A stretch of 64,000 nt of DNA from Larimichthys crocea (GCF_000972845.2 NC_040028.1:18591507-18655506), one strand, 5' to 3'. Counted from the first letter of the stretch, positions 25,540 to 37,988 are shown. Made by a program: numbers and translations. The notes: a model not told the origin generated them from the sequence alone.

Positions 25540-25915
25540 CCTTACCGTCCTCTAGTTTTCATGCATGGTGTATTTATTGATTCTCATGAATAGACCGTCA
25601 ATTGGGAGCCTGACCCCATTAGATCCTATCTAAAGCCAGTCATGGAACCAGCATGGTATCCTTGGTGAAACATGTCAACGCTAATCACATGGCTAAAGCA
25701 GAGATGGAGGGAGAAACAGATGGGAGGGAGAGGAAAGGAAAGGAGAGGAGAGGAGATCGGCCTGTTGGTCAGTCCACCACTTGTTTAATGATGAAAACAC
25801 CCAGGGGTGACTGGTGTTTTGGAAGCCTTAGGCTAATTAGGGTCTCCTCCTACCTACTGTTTTCACCATTTTCACCATCCAAAAATTTAAATCACCGCAG
25901 TGCCTGACAATAAAT
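25540..25915. promoter_or_regulatory. Candidate distal regulatory block
   Basis: Contains TTTATTGATTCTCATGAATAG, CGTCAATTGGGAGCC and CGCTAATCACATGGC in the first half. A purine-rich interval and GGCTAATTAGGG follow. Texture-based call. Confidence 0.38.
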
Positions 25916-25969
25916 AACAAAAAACATCATTGGATTCTCTCTTGATCATTTTAAAGTTTATTATTGCCA

Positions 25970-26002
25970 GCTCAGTTAACCGAACTCCTCGGTTAACTGA
26001 GC
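25970..26002. repeat. Perfect 14-bp hairpin
   Basis: GCTCAGTTAACCGA (25970-25983) is followed by a 5-nt loop and its exact reverse complement (25989-26002). Each arm contains GTTAAC. Confidence 0.97.
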
Positions 26003-26164
26003 GGAAAATGGGCAGACACGTGCAATTTGCACCTTTCTGCCGTTACTTAGAGATATCTGTAATTTAATCACTGCAGACCGAAGCTGTTAACAGAGATCAG
26101 ACAGAGCGATAACTGATATTAACTCTTGGGCACACTAAGCCTTTTCTTTTTAGTTACACTTGTG

Positions 26165-26425
26165 GTGAGGCTCCAGGGCTAGCGGTGTTGGTCTGTCGGT
26201 TTATGACCATCAATCTGTTTTCTGTAGCTGCTTATCCTCATCAGGGTCACGGGTGGCTATCCCAGCTATCACAGCGCTCACATTCACACACCTACAGGCA
26301 ATTTAGAGTCACCAATCAACCTATTAGGCACCCCGGAGAGAACCCACGCAGACACGGGGAGGAGGAGGAGGAGGAGGAGGAGGAGGACGTGCAAAACTCC
26401 ACCACTCCAGAAAGACCGGGCGGGG
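26165..26425 (+). mobile_element. Teleost interspersed repeat with internal GAG expansion
   Basis: CTGTAGCTGCTTATCCTCATC, GGGTGGCTATCCCAGC, GGCAATTTAGAGTCACCAATC and AGAGAACCCACGCAGACACG are hallmarks of a widespread fish repeat. The usual link to the following GCAAACTCC phrase is filled here by a GGA/GAG run (26357-26386). I cannot fix the family name. Confidence 0.65.
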
Positions 26426-26554
26426 AGGTTGGCACGTTCCCCCCCTCCACCTCCTCCCCCCTTCACCCTAATTTATGACCAAATATCTGCAAAACTTCTG
26501 ACATTCTGATCATCTTGGCAGTCCTGCCTCCGCTCCGGCACCCGGTTAATCCTA

Positions 26555-26738
26555 AAAAAAAAGCGTGGGTGGAGCTCAGGCGTACTCTGGATGAATTCTG
26601 GGTGCTCAAACAAGACACCTGTGAAGGCACCCACCTGTCAATCAAAGCAGCTACGCTCTTAATTATGCATAACTTTAAGCCTTAATATCATTTGAACGGG
26701 TGAGTTATATAGACATTCACCCTCAGTGATGTCATGTT
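26555..26738 (-). mobile_element. Teleost non-autonomous element, reverse copy
   Basis: The reverse complement of 26637-26738 matches 18240-18345: TGAGGGTGAAT, TATTAAGGCTTAAAGTTATG, then TAAGAGCG and TGCTTTGATTGACA. The left limit is less certain. The two copies face opposite ways 8 kb apart. Confidence 0.65.
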
Positions 26739-27550
26739 TATTTCTTGGGCGTTTTTAATATGGGGAATCATGGAGATTGACTCGTTTTTCTAGTGGACCG
26801 AATTCTTTCCAAATATGCTTGTATAGAACGCACATAGACGGACACACAAATGTGTGTTGCTGCACAAGGGATAGACCCAGAATGCCATGAAGATAGATGG
26901 TTGAAGAGCTGTGGAATAATGGCAGAAAAAGGAGGCGCTTATGGTCGAACCAATCCAACATTCTCCTCCTTTTTCTCCTCTCTCTCTTGCCCATCTGTCC
27001 TCCTCTCTCCCTCTTGCCACTTTCAAGCTGTCCTGGGCGATTGTTTGTCTTCAGAGCGCCGCTCGTCTGCCAGACAGGACTGTAACATCAATGTTAGGAA
27101 GCGTTCCTTTCTCTGGTGTAAGGCTGCAATGACAACGTCTGCCATGTTTCACTCTGATCTCTCCATCAGTGTGAATAAGTGTATCGCCACGCTTCCTCAG
27201 ACTGTCACTCACTCCTCTGGGGAGACACACACACACACACACACCGCTTCTTATTATCTCTGCCGAGATGGACGCCTTCAAATGGAAATGCTGCAGATGT
27301 AGATGCACGGGCGTACACACACAAACACACGTCGTATAATATGTGTGCCTGTGTTCTAAACATGTACGCTCTGCAGAGGTAGACGCAGACGGGGACGCGT
27401 GCAGATGTAAATCTGATAAAAAAATGTTTTTTTTTACAGATCGGTGGGTCAAGCAAGAAAAAATAGAGACAGAAGGAAGCGGGCCAGAGTACTGTATTGT
27501 GTGTTAGTGCGCATGGATTTCATTGAGTGTGTGCAACTAGTTTGTAGTGG

Positions 27551-27582
<32 letters not shown>

Positions 27583-29689
27583 ATTTATGTGTGTGAGCGA
27601 GATGACCTGTAGTGCAGCTGCACAGCACAAGCTGACTACCTTTATTAGATCCCTCTGTCTTTCGTGTCACATCAAAACACCTCATTATCTCCTCCTCTGT
27701 CATTGGAAGTCACACTGTTCTTTTTTTTTTTTTAACTATTAACCTACTCAATATGCTCCCTCTCTCTCTCTCTCTCTCTTACTCACTCTGTTTGTCTCTC
27801 TCTCTCTGTCATCAGCTGCTGAGACGTGTTGGGTAACAATTTTCTTTCTCCTCCTCATCTGAAATTATTATCACTCGTTATTTAAATAACAGATGTCTCA
27901 TCCGGTGGAGGACAGGAGAAGAAAAAGCGGCGCGCTCGCTTTAAAACCCTTTTCATAATTTGTCAGGTGAAGAAGACCCCTGCGATAATAATCCTCATCA
28001 AACCTTCGGCTGCCTCTCATTCGTTGCAGATTTGTTTGTTTGATTAACGATAAATCGCAGTCGAGTTCGGGAGAACTCAGGAAGACTGACTTCAAGTTTG
28101 CACGTGGTCAGCTGCGCGCCACAGCTCGGAAAGCGAATCTAAAAATAGACGATGCATTTTCTCTGAGCTTGAGAAAATCTGACCATGTCTGTGTCAACAC
28201 GCCGCCGAAGGGCGAGAGTTAATAATTCCTATTTAAAAAAGAAAATAGGAGCGTTTCTAACGAGTCAGCTGTGCTTCAGAAGTACCCGGATGGCACGTAT
28301 TCATGTGTTGCTGGAGGCGATCTGTCTCTCTGATCGTTCATTTTGATTTACGCGCCGTGATGTGTTTAAATCTGGACCGTGCATTTCTGTGCTGGACTCG
28401 TCCAGCCGAGGCGCGGGGTAATGCAAGCTGCAGTAACTGTAGTCGAGTTCTCCCTGGCCTCTTAATTACAGTACAAGTCAAGCAGGAAATCAAAATTACT
28501 CGAAACAGGAAGTTCATATTACCGTGTGAGCCTGGCTGTGTCAGCAGTGATCACTCTCTCTTCATTAGTGTGTTATTTCACCTCATTGAAACATTTGCGC
28601 ACACACACACACACACACACTGCACCTGTAGACTGCGGGCGCCAGGTGTCCGGAGAATGGATCGCTTTTTCTATGCCTCATTTCAAGTAACAGCTGTGTT
28701 TAAGAGGAAGTCCATGCAGCGGGGACTTCCTGCAGAAGGATACGTGGGGGTGACTGTACAAATTCACAGGCTCTGTCTTACCTCTTGTAGTTGTGAATGC
28801 ACAGGCACTGTGTGCACACTCTGTGCATGCATGCATGTAACGCATCTGTGTATTTAGATTGATGTTGATATACAGATAGATGCAGAAAGGTTTAACCGTC
28901 ACAACCACTCACGTCTCTTTTGATGGTGGCTGAAGCGTGACATGCTCTCCTCCTCCTCCTCCTCCTCTACTCTTCACATGGAGGATGGAAGCCTTCTCCT
29001 CCCTTCTTCCCCGTAAATGAAAGAGCAGTGCGGCCGAGCACGGGGTAGGTGATAACCCTTTTGTTTAGTCTGAGCTCCATCACAGGCTCTGTCAGGCCCA
29101 ACAGACAAGCAGACTGAGCCGTGACAGGCCCACTAATCTGACAGCTCCTCCACATCACAAAGCAAAGAGCAGCCATCACATCAAAGTGGCGCGAGAGAGG
29201 CACCGGCGCTGAGAGATTGACGCCGCTCCTTTGCTCTGCCATTTTTTGCTGGTATCTTCATAGCGCCTCTGACATGCAGCGCACCAGGAACCTTCAGAGG
29301 AAGTAACCAGGTGGCAAAAAGGGGGGAAGCCCGAGTTGAGGGACTCCCCTCTGGCTGAGTGGTGAGCGCGGGTAATCTTCCTGGAGGATGAGTGTGTGAT
29401 ACACTGAGAGTACATGACAGGCTGTTTGAATGGATTTGTGTTTGTGTGTTTGTGTTGTTGACGGGGGCGGGCGGCTGTTTTGAAGACGGGTGGGGGGGTC
29501 ATACGGCAGCGCGACTTTTCTCTGTGCGTGGCTTCCAGCGGGAAGGAAGACGTTACGGTAAATGACTGATTGAACAATGGTCATCAAACTTAGGGATCGA
29601 CTTTTATCCATCCAGGTAAGCGACACTGAGAGTGATGCTCTCTCTCTTTTTCAGGAAGCTGATCAATACGCCCACTGTCTCATCTGTTG
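26739..29689. other. Gene-free stretch
   Basis: GT/CA tracts near 27228, 27553 and 28601, and CT repeats at 27761-27810. The longest open frame (28303-28857, 184 codons) contains a CA repeat and has no recognisable domain. Confidence 0.5.
27553..27581. repeat. GT microsatellite
   Basis: About 14 GT units. Confidence 0.93.
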
Positions 29690-29800
29690 GCCTACTGCGC
29701 GGCTCCACTGGAGCAGCTTCTGTTTTGGGGTTTTACTCAAGAGAAACTCAGAGATTGAACCAGCGACCCTCTGGTGACGAGGCCGCCTGACATCCTCACA
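29690..29800 (-). mobile_element. SINE-related relic
   Basis: GGAGCAGCTTCTG, TTTTACTCAAGAGAAACTCAG and GAGATTGAACCAGCGACCC resemble the reverse complement of a teleost tRNA-derived SINE, including a degraded box B. It lies 105 bp before another SINE in the opposite orientation. Confidence 0.5.
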
Positions 29801-29904
29801 GGCCTAAAGCTTTTTGAGATGCAAAGTCTCATTTCAGCCCCCTGTTAGGTGTAATAAAAGATTTCTTTAGGTAATTTATTATTATTATTCCGTGTTATCT
29901 TAAA

Positions 29905-30082
29905 CAGTAGCTCAGTCTGTAGGCTGGCTGGTTCAAGTCCAGCATGGAGGGTGGACTGGTAACTGGAGAGGTGCCAGCTCCTAAGGTGCCTTTGCACAAG
30001 GTACCGAACCCCTAAGTGCTCCCAGGCGTTGCTCCGTAACTGCCCATCACTCCACCATCTCTACACATTTGCATGTCTAGCC
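29905..30082 (+). mobile_element. tRNA-derived SINE
   Basis: The head reads TAGCTCAGTCTGTAGG (box A-like) at 29908 and GGTTCAAGTCC (box B) at 29930-29940. The body has CAAGGTACCGAACCCCTAAG and CCCATCACTCC, then a GT repeat tail. Same family as the reverse copy at 85-215. Two pol III boxes at the right spacing support the call. Confidence 0.75.

Positions 30083-30084
<2 letters not shown>

Positions 30085-30142
<58 letters not shown>
30085..30142. repeat. GT microsatellite at SINE 3' end
   Basis: About 29 GT units directly after the SINE body at 29905-30082, the usual place for SINE tail expansion. Confidence 0.96.
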
Positions 30143-30145
<3 letters not shown>

Positions 30146-30606
30146 GGACCTATATATTTAAACAAAAAAAAAAACAAACGAATTTCTCCATCGAGGAATC
30201 AATAAAATAACATTTTAAAGTGGAAACAAACATGGTAAAGTTGTCATTTAGATCTTACAGCAACATTTTTCAGTTGAACTTTAACCCAGTTGTTTAAAAA
30301 AAAGGTCATTTTTTCTTCTGGTACTTTTGTGAGAAAACTGGATTTCTGGTATCGACAGTCTGCTCTGAAGGGACTCACTGTTGTCACTCCTCTGCTGCTC
30401 ACTGGTTTTACACTGTGCTGTTGTCTCAAAACTAACCCGACTTTTATATTTGCAAATATATTTATTTAATAATAATATATTTTCAAATGCATGAATAAAT
30501 ATTTAAACAATAAAAACCCCTTGATTCAATCAGTGGAGAACTTTGTTCCATTATGAGCTTTCCAGATTGTACCAGTTTGTCATAATTGTGACTTTTTTTA
30601 TCTCTC

Positions 30607-30690
30607 TTGTGTTTTTGAGTTGAAGAACAAAAAGACTTTTCCAGTATTTGTGTTTTTGAGTTGAAGAACAAAAAGACTTTTCCAGTATTT
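30607..30690. repeat. Perfect 41-bp tandem duplication
   Basis: The unit TTGTGTTTTTGAGTTGAAGA... repeats exactly at 30607-30647 and 30648-30688, and the match runs two bases further. Confidence 0.97.
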
Positions 30691-31199
30691 CGTGAGTGGA
30701 ACTTTTTAAAACACTTCACGTAGAGTAAAAACCTCATTCATACCTTTCTCCCGACAATCATGTGCCACTTCTTCCAACTGCCGGAGCAGTTACTGTACGA
30801 CTCGGAGACGTGTCACAGAGACGGGGTCACACACCAGTTATGTGGGTCACATGTGATCTTTCTCATCCAGATGTTTTTGCCAGATGCGGAGCTGCCAGCC
30901 GTGTGACAGAACACACACACCCCGACCTGCATACAAAACAAACATTAAAAAAACAGAGAGAGAGAGAGGCATTCATCAAAAATTACCACAGGACTATCTT
31001 TTAGTGTGAGCTGAGTTAGGCGTGAACAAAGCAGCGCGGGATGTTTTAGAGTCCAAACACCTCGCACACACACTTTGACAGAGGTAGTCCTGTTAAATGT
31101 TAAGTAACAGAAATGATGCATATGAGAGTTTTGGGACGAGGTAATGTAGAGTTGTAGAGTTCTGAAGTGCCCCGAGTCCATCCAATAATGTAAAACAAC

Positions 31200-31430
31200 A
31201 CTAATTTGAGAGAGCCGCTTCATCTCTGCATGTTAATCAATAAACTCATTACCTCCGGTGCTTAGTGGAGGATTCCCTGATGCATGCTCACTGATGTAGA
31301 CTGCAAAAAAAAAAAGGAGAGACAGAGAGAGAGAGAGGGAAGGGAGATGGAGATGAGGGGGAGAGGTTGATTATAATTACAGATTTTAGCAGCCTGTGCC
31401 TTAGCATAACCTGCTCATTACAGTGAGTAA
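31200..31430. promoter_or_regulatory. Candidate regulatory block split by a purine tract
   Basis: ATGTTAATCAATAAACTCATTACC on the left and GATTATAATTACAG plus CTCATTACAG on the right flank an A-run and GA repeat (31302-31360). Texture-based call. Confidence 0.33.
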
Positions 31431-31432
31431 GT

Positions 31433-31470
31433 GTGTGTGTGCGCGAGTGTGTGTGTGTGTGTGTGTGTGT
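31433..31470. repeat. GT microsatellite, interrupted
   Basis: GT units interrupted by GCGCGA. Confidence 0.9.
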
Positions 31471-31659
31471 CGGGCCTCGCACTTTCAACACAGCCCTATA
31501 GCCACAGCAGTGCTCCCCAGCTTCCCCCGTCTGCAGAGAAGCCAAGAACAGCCGACACAAGTGGCCCATTTAAAATATAAACACACAAAAACCTGTTATT
31601 TCAATTGACCTTCGTCACATCAAGCTGTCAATGATCTCAGCTCTGTACTCTTAGTCGTT

Positions 31660-31990
31660 TTCTCCTTCTCTTTCTCCAAGGCAGGCTGCATGGTAATGAA
31701 CATTTGGTTCAGAATAGGTGAGGGAGAGAAAGAGGGGAAATGATATGCCAGGGCATTTAGCCTAGCAGTGTTTCTGGTGTAGGTAAGACAGCCAGCAGCA
31801 TTTATGGAAATGGACAGAGCTGAGGGAGGCACTGCTGCTGCTGCTGTGTTTTCCCCCCAAACTCCCAACAGCGGGGAATTGGAGAGTACTCTGACACATT
31901 TGGTATTCCTTTGTTAAAGGGATCTGCAAACTTTCATTTTGCACCTGATTTGGGCTTTCTTTTGTCATTAAATGCAGGCAATCTTCTCGA
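31660..31990. promoter_or_regulatory. Candidate distal regulatory block
   Basis: Largely non-repetitive sequence with GGTAATGAACATTTGG, CATTTATGGAAATGG and CATTAAATGCAGGC. A short CTG run lies at 31833-31846. Texture-based call. Confidence 0.35.
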
Positions 31991-33103
31991 TTTGCTTACT
32001 CTCTTTAAATGAGATGCGAGTGTAGCGGCGGTGACGCGGAGTTTGGATCTTCTGTCACGTCTCAAAGCGTGTGTGTGTCTGTGTGTGTGTGTGTGTGCTC
32101 GTGTTGGTTGCAGATTGTCAGTGGGTTGTTGATCATTATATTTGTCAGCGTTGTGTCGTAGTGTATCTAGCAGGCTTCTCCGGCCCGGCTTCTGGCTTGT
32201 GATTATGAGATGAGAGGTGTTTATGATTGACTGAGACCATCCACTGTCACTGTACACAGCCATTAGCATAACTCTCCAAACCGTCACTGTTTATCAAGGC
32301 GCGTTATGTAGAAGATTGAAACCAATAATTATGAATAAAAACACACTCCTCCTCCTGCATTCTATCAGAACTCATGTCATTTATACCACAGCCGACTCCA
32401 GCTCCGGTGTCCAGCTTCATTTCGGGATGCCGTGTGTGACACTGAGTCGGTTGGACGTGTGCCTTCACTCTAAATGTTTTCCTCGGGACAGGTAGTGTCA
32501 TTGAAGTGTTGTTGGCAGAGGCGGTCTGCCGCCAGATTAGGTGATTAGAAAACGTAACGTCACAATCGGTTTCACGCGTAATATTAATTGTGCGACGAGG
32601 AGAGAACGGTTCGTTTTGAGCTCTTTGCTCTTTGTTTACCACTGTCAGCGAGTGAATAAAAGGCAAGGTAAACGGAGGTAATGGAACCTATATCTGCACA
32701 TCAACTCAACTTTGAGGCTTTTAATGGTGCTCGGTATAGTCTCATTCCAAATCCATTAATATTCTGTTTAATACAGCTAAATGCCGCTAACTGTTTTTAA
32801 CACAAGGAGACAAGTCTCTGGGCTGCCTCTGTTTGTGCTGCCAGCACATCCACAACATCAGGTCGATGGATAGCGAGGCCATAAACGACTATGACAGCCA
32901 GTTTACAGTCAGTTTAGACGCTTCTGCTTTTCCGTAAGGCTACATTACGTCTGCACAGTCCTGTTTAGCTCAGTCAAGCGAAGATTTTATATACTAAAAA
33001 TACGGCTTGCACAGAAAATACGATGAATTGCAATCAGTTTTATTTCTTAACAGCGTATGAAGTAACAGCTATTGCACAAAATGTTGCTGTGAAAGATGCA
33101 TAC

Positions 33104-33256
33104 TTAGGCCTTTATTGATAGTACAGCTGAAGATAGACAGGAAGTGACACGCAGTAAATTAGCCGTCCGATGCAGGATTCGAACCGGGGCCAGTTGCAGA
33201 CTATAGCCTCCACACACGGGGCGGCCGCTTAACCCACTACGCTACCGACCGCCCCA
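33104..33256 (-). mobile_element. tRNA-derived SINE, reverse orientation
   Basis: Read on the minus strand, box A is TAGCGTAGTGG (33244-33234) and box B is GGTTCGAATCC (33185-33175). A body follows that ends in CTTCCTGTCTATCTTCAGC and TATCAATAAAGG. This head and tail arrangement is a known teleost SINE type. Nearly full length. Confidence 0.78.
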
Positions 33257-33274
33257 CTTATTACTTATTACTTA

Positions 33275-33720
33275 TTTAAAGTTGCACTAATCATTTTTCT
33301 TATATGAATATTGGTCTGTCATGTGTAAGAGGTCATGAACCCACAGAGAGTCATCACCTGACTGCAGTTCCCCTTCTGTAATAGGCCTAACTGAGCCGTT
33401 TTAGCAACTTTCAGCCCATTGTTTTGGTTTCATGACCTTCAGACTCACTGAGCTCCCATCAGCGTCCAATGACAGGCAGCCAAAGTTTTTTGAGCAGCTG
33501 GTGAACATAGTGAAGCATTTAGCAGCTAATCACTGGTTATTTTTTTTGGTCTCAGGTGTTTGTATGGACCAAAACAAAGCTTAAAGTAGAGTAACATCTC
33601 TCTTTGTCTGCTGCTAAAAGCAACAGGTTCACCATAGCGACATAAAAAGTAATAATATGTGTCTGTTTTGAGTTTATTTTGTCCTCATGTGACCAAAAAC
33701 ATTGTTAATGAAGCTTTAAA
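33275..33720 (+). mobile_element. Non-autonomous DNA element, near full length
   Basis: Starts TTTAAAGTTGCAC and ends GAAGCTTTAAA, imperfect terminal inverted repeats. Inside are AAGAGGTCATGAACCCACAG, GCGTCCAATGACAGGCAGCC and GACCAAAACAAAGC. No coding capacity. It abuts a SINE on the left and another element on the right. Confidence 0.6.
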
Positions 33721-33983
33721 GGTTCAGTGTGTAAGATTTCGAGGGACTTCATCAGTGTGTAAGCATCTGAAAATAAAAGTTTTTCTGTTTTTGTTAGCTT
33801 AAAACCTTTTATTTCTGCAGAAAACCTGGCTTCTCTTCCTCAGTGTTTCCACTGGGGGGTCCAGAACGGATAAACCAAACACTGACTCTGACCATAGTTG
33901 TTTTCTTTATGCTTGGAACAAGAGGACGAGTGGAGGAGGTTGCAATTACACCGCTGAATGCCATTAAATCCTACACCCAGGTC
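33721..33983 (+). mobile_element. MITE-like element
   Basis: GGTTCAGTGTGTAAGATTT at the left end pairs imperfectly with AAATCCTACACCCAGGTC at the right, giving terminal inverted repeats of about 19 bp. The body has CAGAACGGATAAACCAAACAC and GGTTGCAATTACACCG, known from a common fish repeat. No coding capacity. Confidence 0.65.
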
Positions 33984-35929
33984 TTTTGAGTTCTGAATTA
34001 GAAAAATAATGAATATTGGACCGAACTCATCAGGAGTTGTTGGTGAGATTTAAAATGAGGACTTTATATTCATCAACAGAGCCATGATGAAATGTCTGGA
34101 TGAGAATGATGCAGCTATACAGGTTTGTGTGAATCGACTTATTCTGATGATTGACAAATATTAACTCTGCTACTGTTGCTTCTGTGTTGGAAACGGTGTT
34201 GACGGGGGAGGATGTGTCCATCGCTGCTGATTAGTTAGCGTTAGTTGCACTGAAGTGTGGAAAATTAGAATTCAGGTTTAGCGTCAGGTTAAGTTTCGCC
34301 CTGTCAACCTTCACATCAGACAACAACATCAATACTGGATGATTCTGAAAATCCCAGAATGCCAACCTTAAAAAAAAGGTTTCTCTTTCTGTAATATCTG
34401 CGTCTGGAAACTTCAGTCAGGTTCTTCAGTAGGTAAGGGAAACACTGTGGTTATGTCCAACATTATGATTGAGGTGTGGTTAGGGTTGAGCCACTGAAAC
34501 ACTTCCAGCCTATCAATCGACCCAAACTCAAACACACTCATACTTTCCGCTTCTCTCTGTGTTGGCGCTGAACACGGATGTTGGACGTGAATCCTGAGGT
34601 GCAGAATTGACCAATATGGTTGAATTCCTGTAAAATACTGGTCTGCATTTTCCAAAGTAACCAGAGGCTGGTTTCATGGCAGTATTCTAGACTGGTGTGT
34701 CGTGTTAGATCAGACTCATGTTCTTCTGTTAGATTGGTCTGATGTAAGTTGGCCATTTTAGCAGAAATAAAGATTATCTGAAGCATAAAAAGTTACCCAT
34801 CCTACCCCCGGGCTAACTAAGAGCCACGTTTCCATGGTAGCGATCGGTGACTCTTGCCTTAGCAGTGATGAAATTACAGCAAAGAAAAACTTGGCTGATC
34901 ATTTTGTTGTTAGGGAGTGCTGAGATGCAAGAGAGTTTCTAGAGAACAAAGTAACCTGATGGAAACTATCCCGGAGTCCAAGTACTGAGAAAACACACCA
35001 CTGAGCTCTGCTACAGGTATGCTTGATTTCAGTTTTACTAAACGTTTCCTGCTCTTCACTGAATTTTTCCAGTAAAATGTCTCCGTAACTGTTGAATTTT
35101 TCCAGAATCTTTCCAGACGTCTATCTGAGGTCTGACCATTAGCTACATCTAAGCGACAGCCACTGTGTATCTTTGTGAAACCAGCCCAATGGTTTTCATG
35201 CTAGTGTCTTTATGAGCCTTCCACTCTCTTCCACTCGGATTTGAGCTTTAACTCAGCGACGTAAGGTAGATAGAATGGGTTAAACCACCATCAGACCTGT
35301 AGATATTTTACCAACAATGTGTTGGACGCCGGCTGAACTGCGAGATGGTGACTGTTCATAAAAAAAGCCAAAGAAATCTGATTTAAGGAGCTGTGCTACC
35401 TTCTTCTCCTCCTCTTCTTTTTTCTCTCTTGTCTTCTTTTACTGTCGCTCTTGTGAAAAGAAGAATGCTCAGCTCGTCTTGGCTTGACTGACTTTGGGCC
35501 TTTACATGACAAAAATAAGGAAGAAAATAAGAAATCATTCGTTTCACTGAATCGTTTTTATAGCTTATTTTTAGTTTTCAATACGTAGAATAAGCATGTA
35601 ATCTTCTTTTACGGCTTCGGACTATTTTACGAAAAACAGAAAGCATGTTTGTCTTTTCGATGTCAGCGCACGCGGTCTAAAAACAGCTAAGTTAAGTCTA
35701 GTTACTGGGAATCTTGTCGGTACAACCCAAAACTATCATTTGAAGTCCTCCTCTTTGTTTCAGTGGTTAGCCAACCTCCTCATTTCCTATGGTGAGAACA
35801 TTATAACCATAAAGTCGACTACTCATCATCTGTCATAAACACGCGCACTCCATGGTGAACTTTGACCATAAGAGATGTAGTGATGGGATGTGTTGCTACA
35901 CAGAAAAAAAAGTTTTTTATTCAAGTAGT
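33984..35929. other. Gene-free stretch
   Basis: Unassigned DNA right after a transposable-element cluster. TGAATTTTTCCAG occurs twice near 35060 and 35093. It may hold old unrecognised repeats. No gene. Confidence 0.5.
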
Positions 35930-36300
35930 GAGGGATACACTCCGTCCTTGCCCATGATTTGTTTGAGTTCCAGCCTGGGCCCGGTTCAGTGGTTTCTGGG
36001 CAGAGGAAGCTGGCACTGTGGGGACATCTGGACACAAGAGGGGAGCGTCCGTACAGGCAAACTACAGGGACAGCCGTGCCAGAGAAGCAGGCCCCCAGAT
36101 CTGACGCCAGTGTTATGTTAATTTGATTTGTTAATTCAGTGGCCCTGTTTGAGGGAAATCTGCCACCAACACCTGCCACCATTTCCAAATGCAAGGACGC
36201 AGATCCAGTGTGACACGGGCTTCATTAAATAAACAAACCAGGTCCCCCATAACAGCATTTGGTGGAAGGCACCATCAATTCTTATACATTTAGATCACAG
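35930..36300. promoter_or_regulatory. Candidate distal regulatory block
   Basis: Contains TTAATTTGATTTGTTAATTC, CATTAAATAAACAAACC (forkhead-like core) and ACCATCAATTC in non-repetitive DNA. Texture-based call. Confidence 0.38.
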
Positions 36301-37357
36301 CGATTAGAGATGACACTGAGGAGATACGTCCCACTGTTTCACAGACGCACAGGGTGAAGCCTGCATGCATGTAAATGTGTGTGTGCGTTGTGCCTATGAC
36401 TATTTCTCTGTGTTTCGCCCTCGCGTGTGCCGTGTTGTTTGCGAATGAGAGGCTGCGTGAACGCGCCGAGCGTGTTTTCATTCTGTCTCCCGGCTTCACC
36501 GCCAGAAAAAGATGGCGACTGATGTATTTTTCAGGCATAGTTCCACAATCAAAGAGGCTCTTGTGGCCTTTTCTGATGCGTCATGTAAATTTTATAAAGC
36601 GTGGAGCGGAGGAGAGTCAGAGAGAGCAACTGCAGCTCTGGAAAGCCTAATGTCTGTTTGCCTTTAACTCTGACAGGCTGTCTTTGCTCCTGTCTATCTT
36701 ACTTCCTCTCCACTTACTCCCTCCTCTGTGGATCAAGGCCGGTCAAGGAGTATCTCACCACAGGGCCCGATGTCAGACAGAATGTGTGGACGTGCGTGGA
36801 TGTCAGAGCTCTTAGGAAAAGGATGGAGGGGTGGAGGGGGGGTATCAAGGCACAGACCTGGCTACAACCGCGCCGCCTGAAGTTGCATTTACATAACGTA
36901 AGGTTGTCATGCCGCATGCGGAATACGCGCTTTTCAGTGCGCGCACGCCTTGTTGACATGTTTACATGTTTCATCTCGGTAACGGTCTTGGACAGGGAAT
37001 TCAGTCCCTCACATATTTTCCTCAGCTGCAGTTCTGGCAGATCCTCTGCCTACTGTGTGCTTTTTCTAATGATTCAATTGGCTCAATGAGCATATGCTCT
37101 CCTCTGCGTCATAAACTTCAATTAGATGTGTTGTAATGTGATTTGAGTGTGTGTGTGTGTGCAAGTCCAAGTGTGTTGGTTTAATGCAGAAAGAGAGGCA
37201 GGAAGAGACACAACCTACTCATTTGATTTATGTTTTTTTTCCGTGAATTTAAAAACAGCAGATCTCGTCTGACGTGGACTTCAAATCTAAAATCACTTTC
37301 AAAGCGGACGCTCTGCAGGTGAGTGAAGGTTGCACCTGTTTGTCCAATCTTATTCCA

Positions 37358-37383
37358 TTGCTTAATTAATAATAATTAAGCAA
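37358..37383. repeat. Perfect 11-bp inverted repeat (TTGCTTAATTA)
   Basis: TTGCTTAATTA at 37358-37368 and its exact complement at 37373-37383 are separated by ATAA. Confidence 0.97.
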
Positions 37384-37988
37384 GTCGAGGACATTTTCAC
37401 CGAGCAGCAGCAACAACAAGTAAATCATCTTGACAAATGTGACACCAGTCGTCGTCTCTGCTCTTTGAAACGTGATGAAAGTTTTGGATTGCAGCTTTAA
37501 ATAAGTGAAAATAAGCTCTTAGGATATTAATGACATAAATACTGGTTGTAATTTTGCGACCTTGCACTGAACAGTGAAGTATTTTTAAAGGGTTATGTTT
37601 GGTTTCTGTTTTTAAAAAGAAAACATGGATTCATCATTTTAAATTATTAAAATGCAAATGAAAGAGCCGTGGGGGGAAATTCAATTCAACACATTGTTTT
37701 AATTTTCCCTCCCGATATTTCTTACATTTTTTAAAGCATTTTCTGCTCTCCTGATCTAAAGAGAACTTTACATTTCTGCGTATGTGTCAGGAAACACAAC
37801 TGTTGCACGTGTGGGGGCCGTAAAATCCAGATGAAACCGAAGCATAAAACGGCCCGCTGCTGCTTTTTTGGAAAAATTCTGGGTAGTTTTCGGGGAAAAT
37901 CATGAATAAAACGTGTCTCGCTTCCAATCAGTCTGAGGCTGCAAAGTGTCACATCTGTGTCTGCCAGCCTCAGAGAGGCTTCACCTTC

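Noticed and set aside
28303..28857. Longest open frame in the window (184 codons)
   Set aside because: It runs through a CA repeat, has no recognisable domain, no codon-like pattern and no splice signals. Chance open frame.
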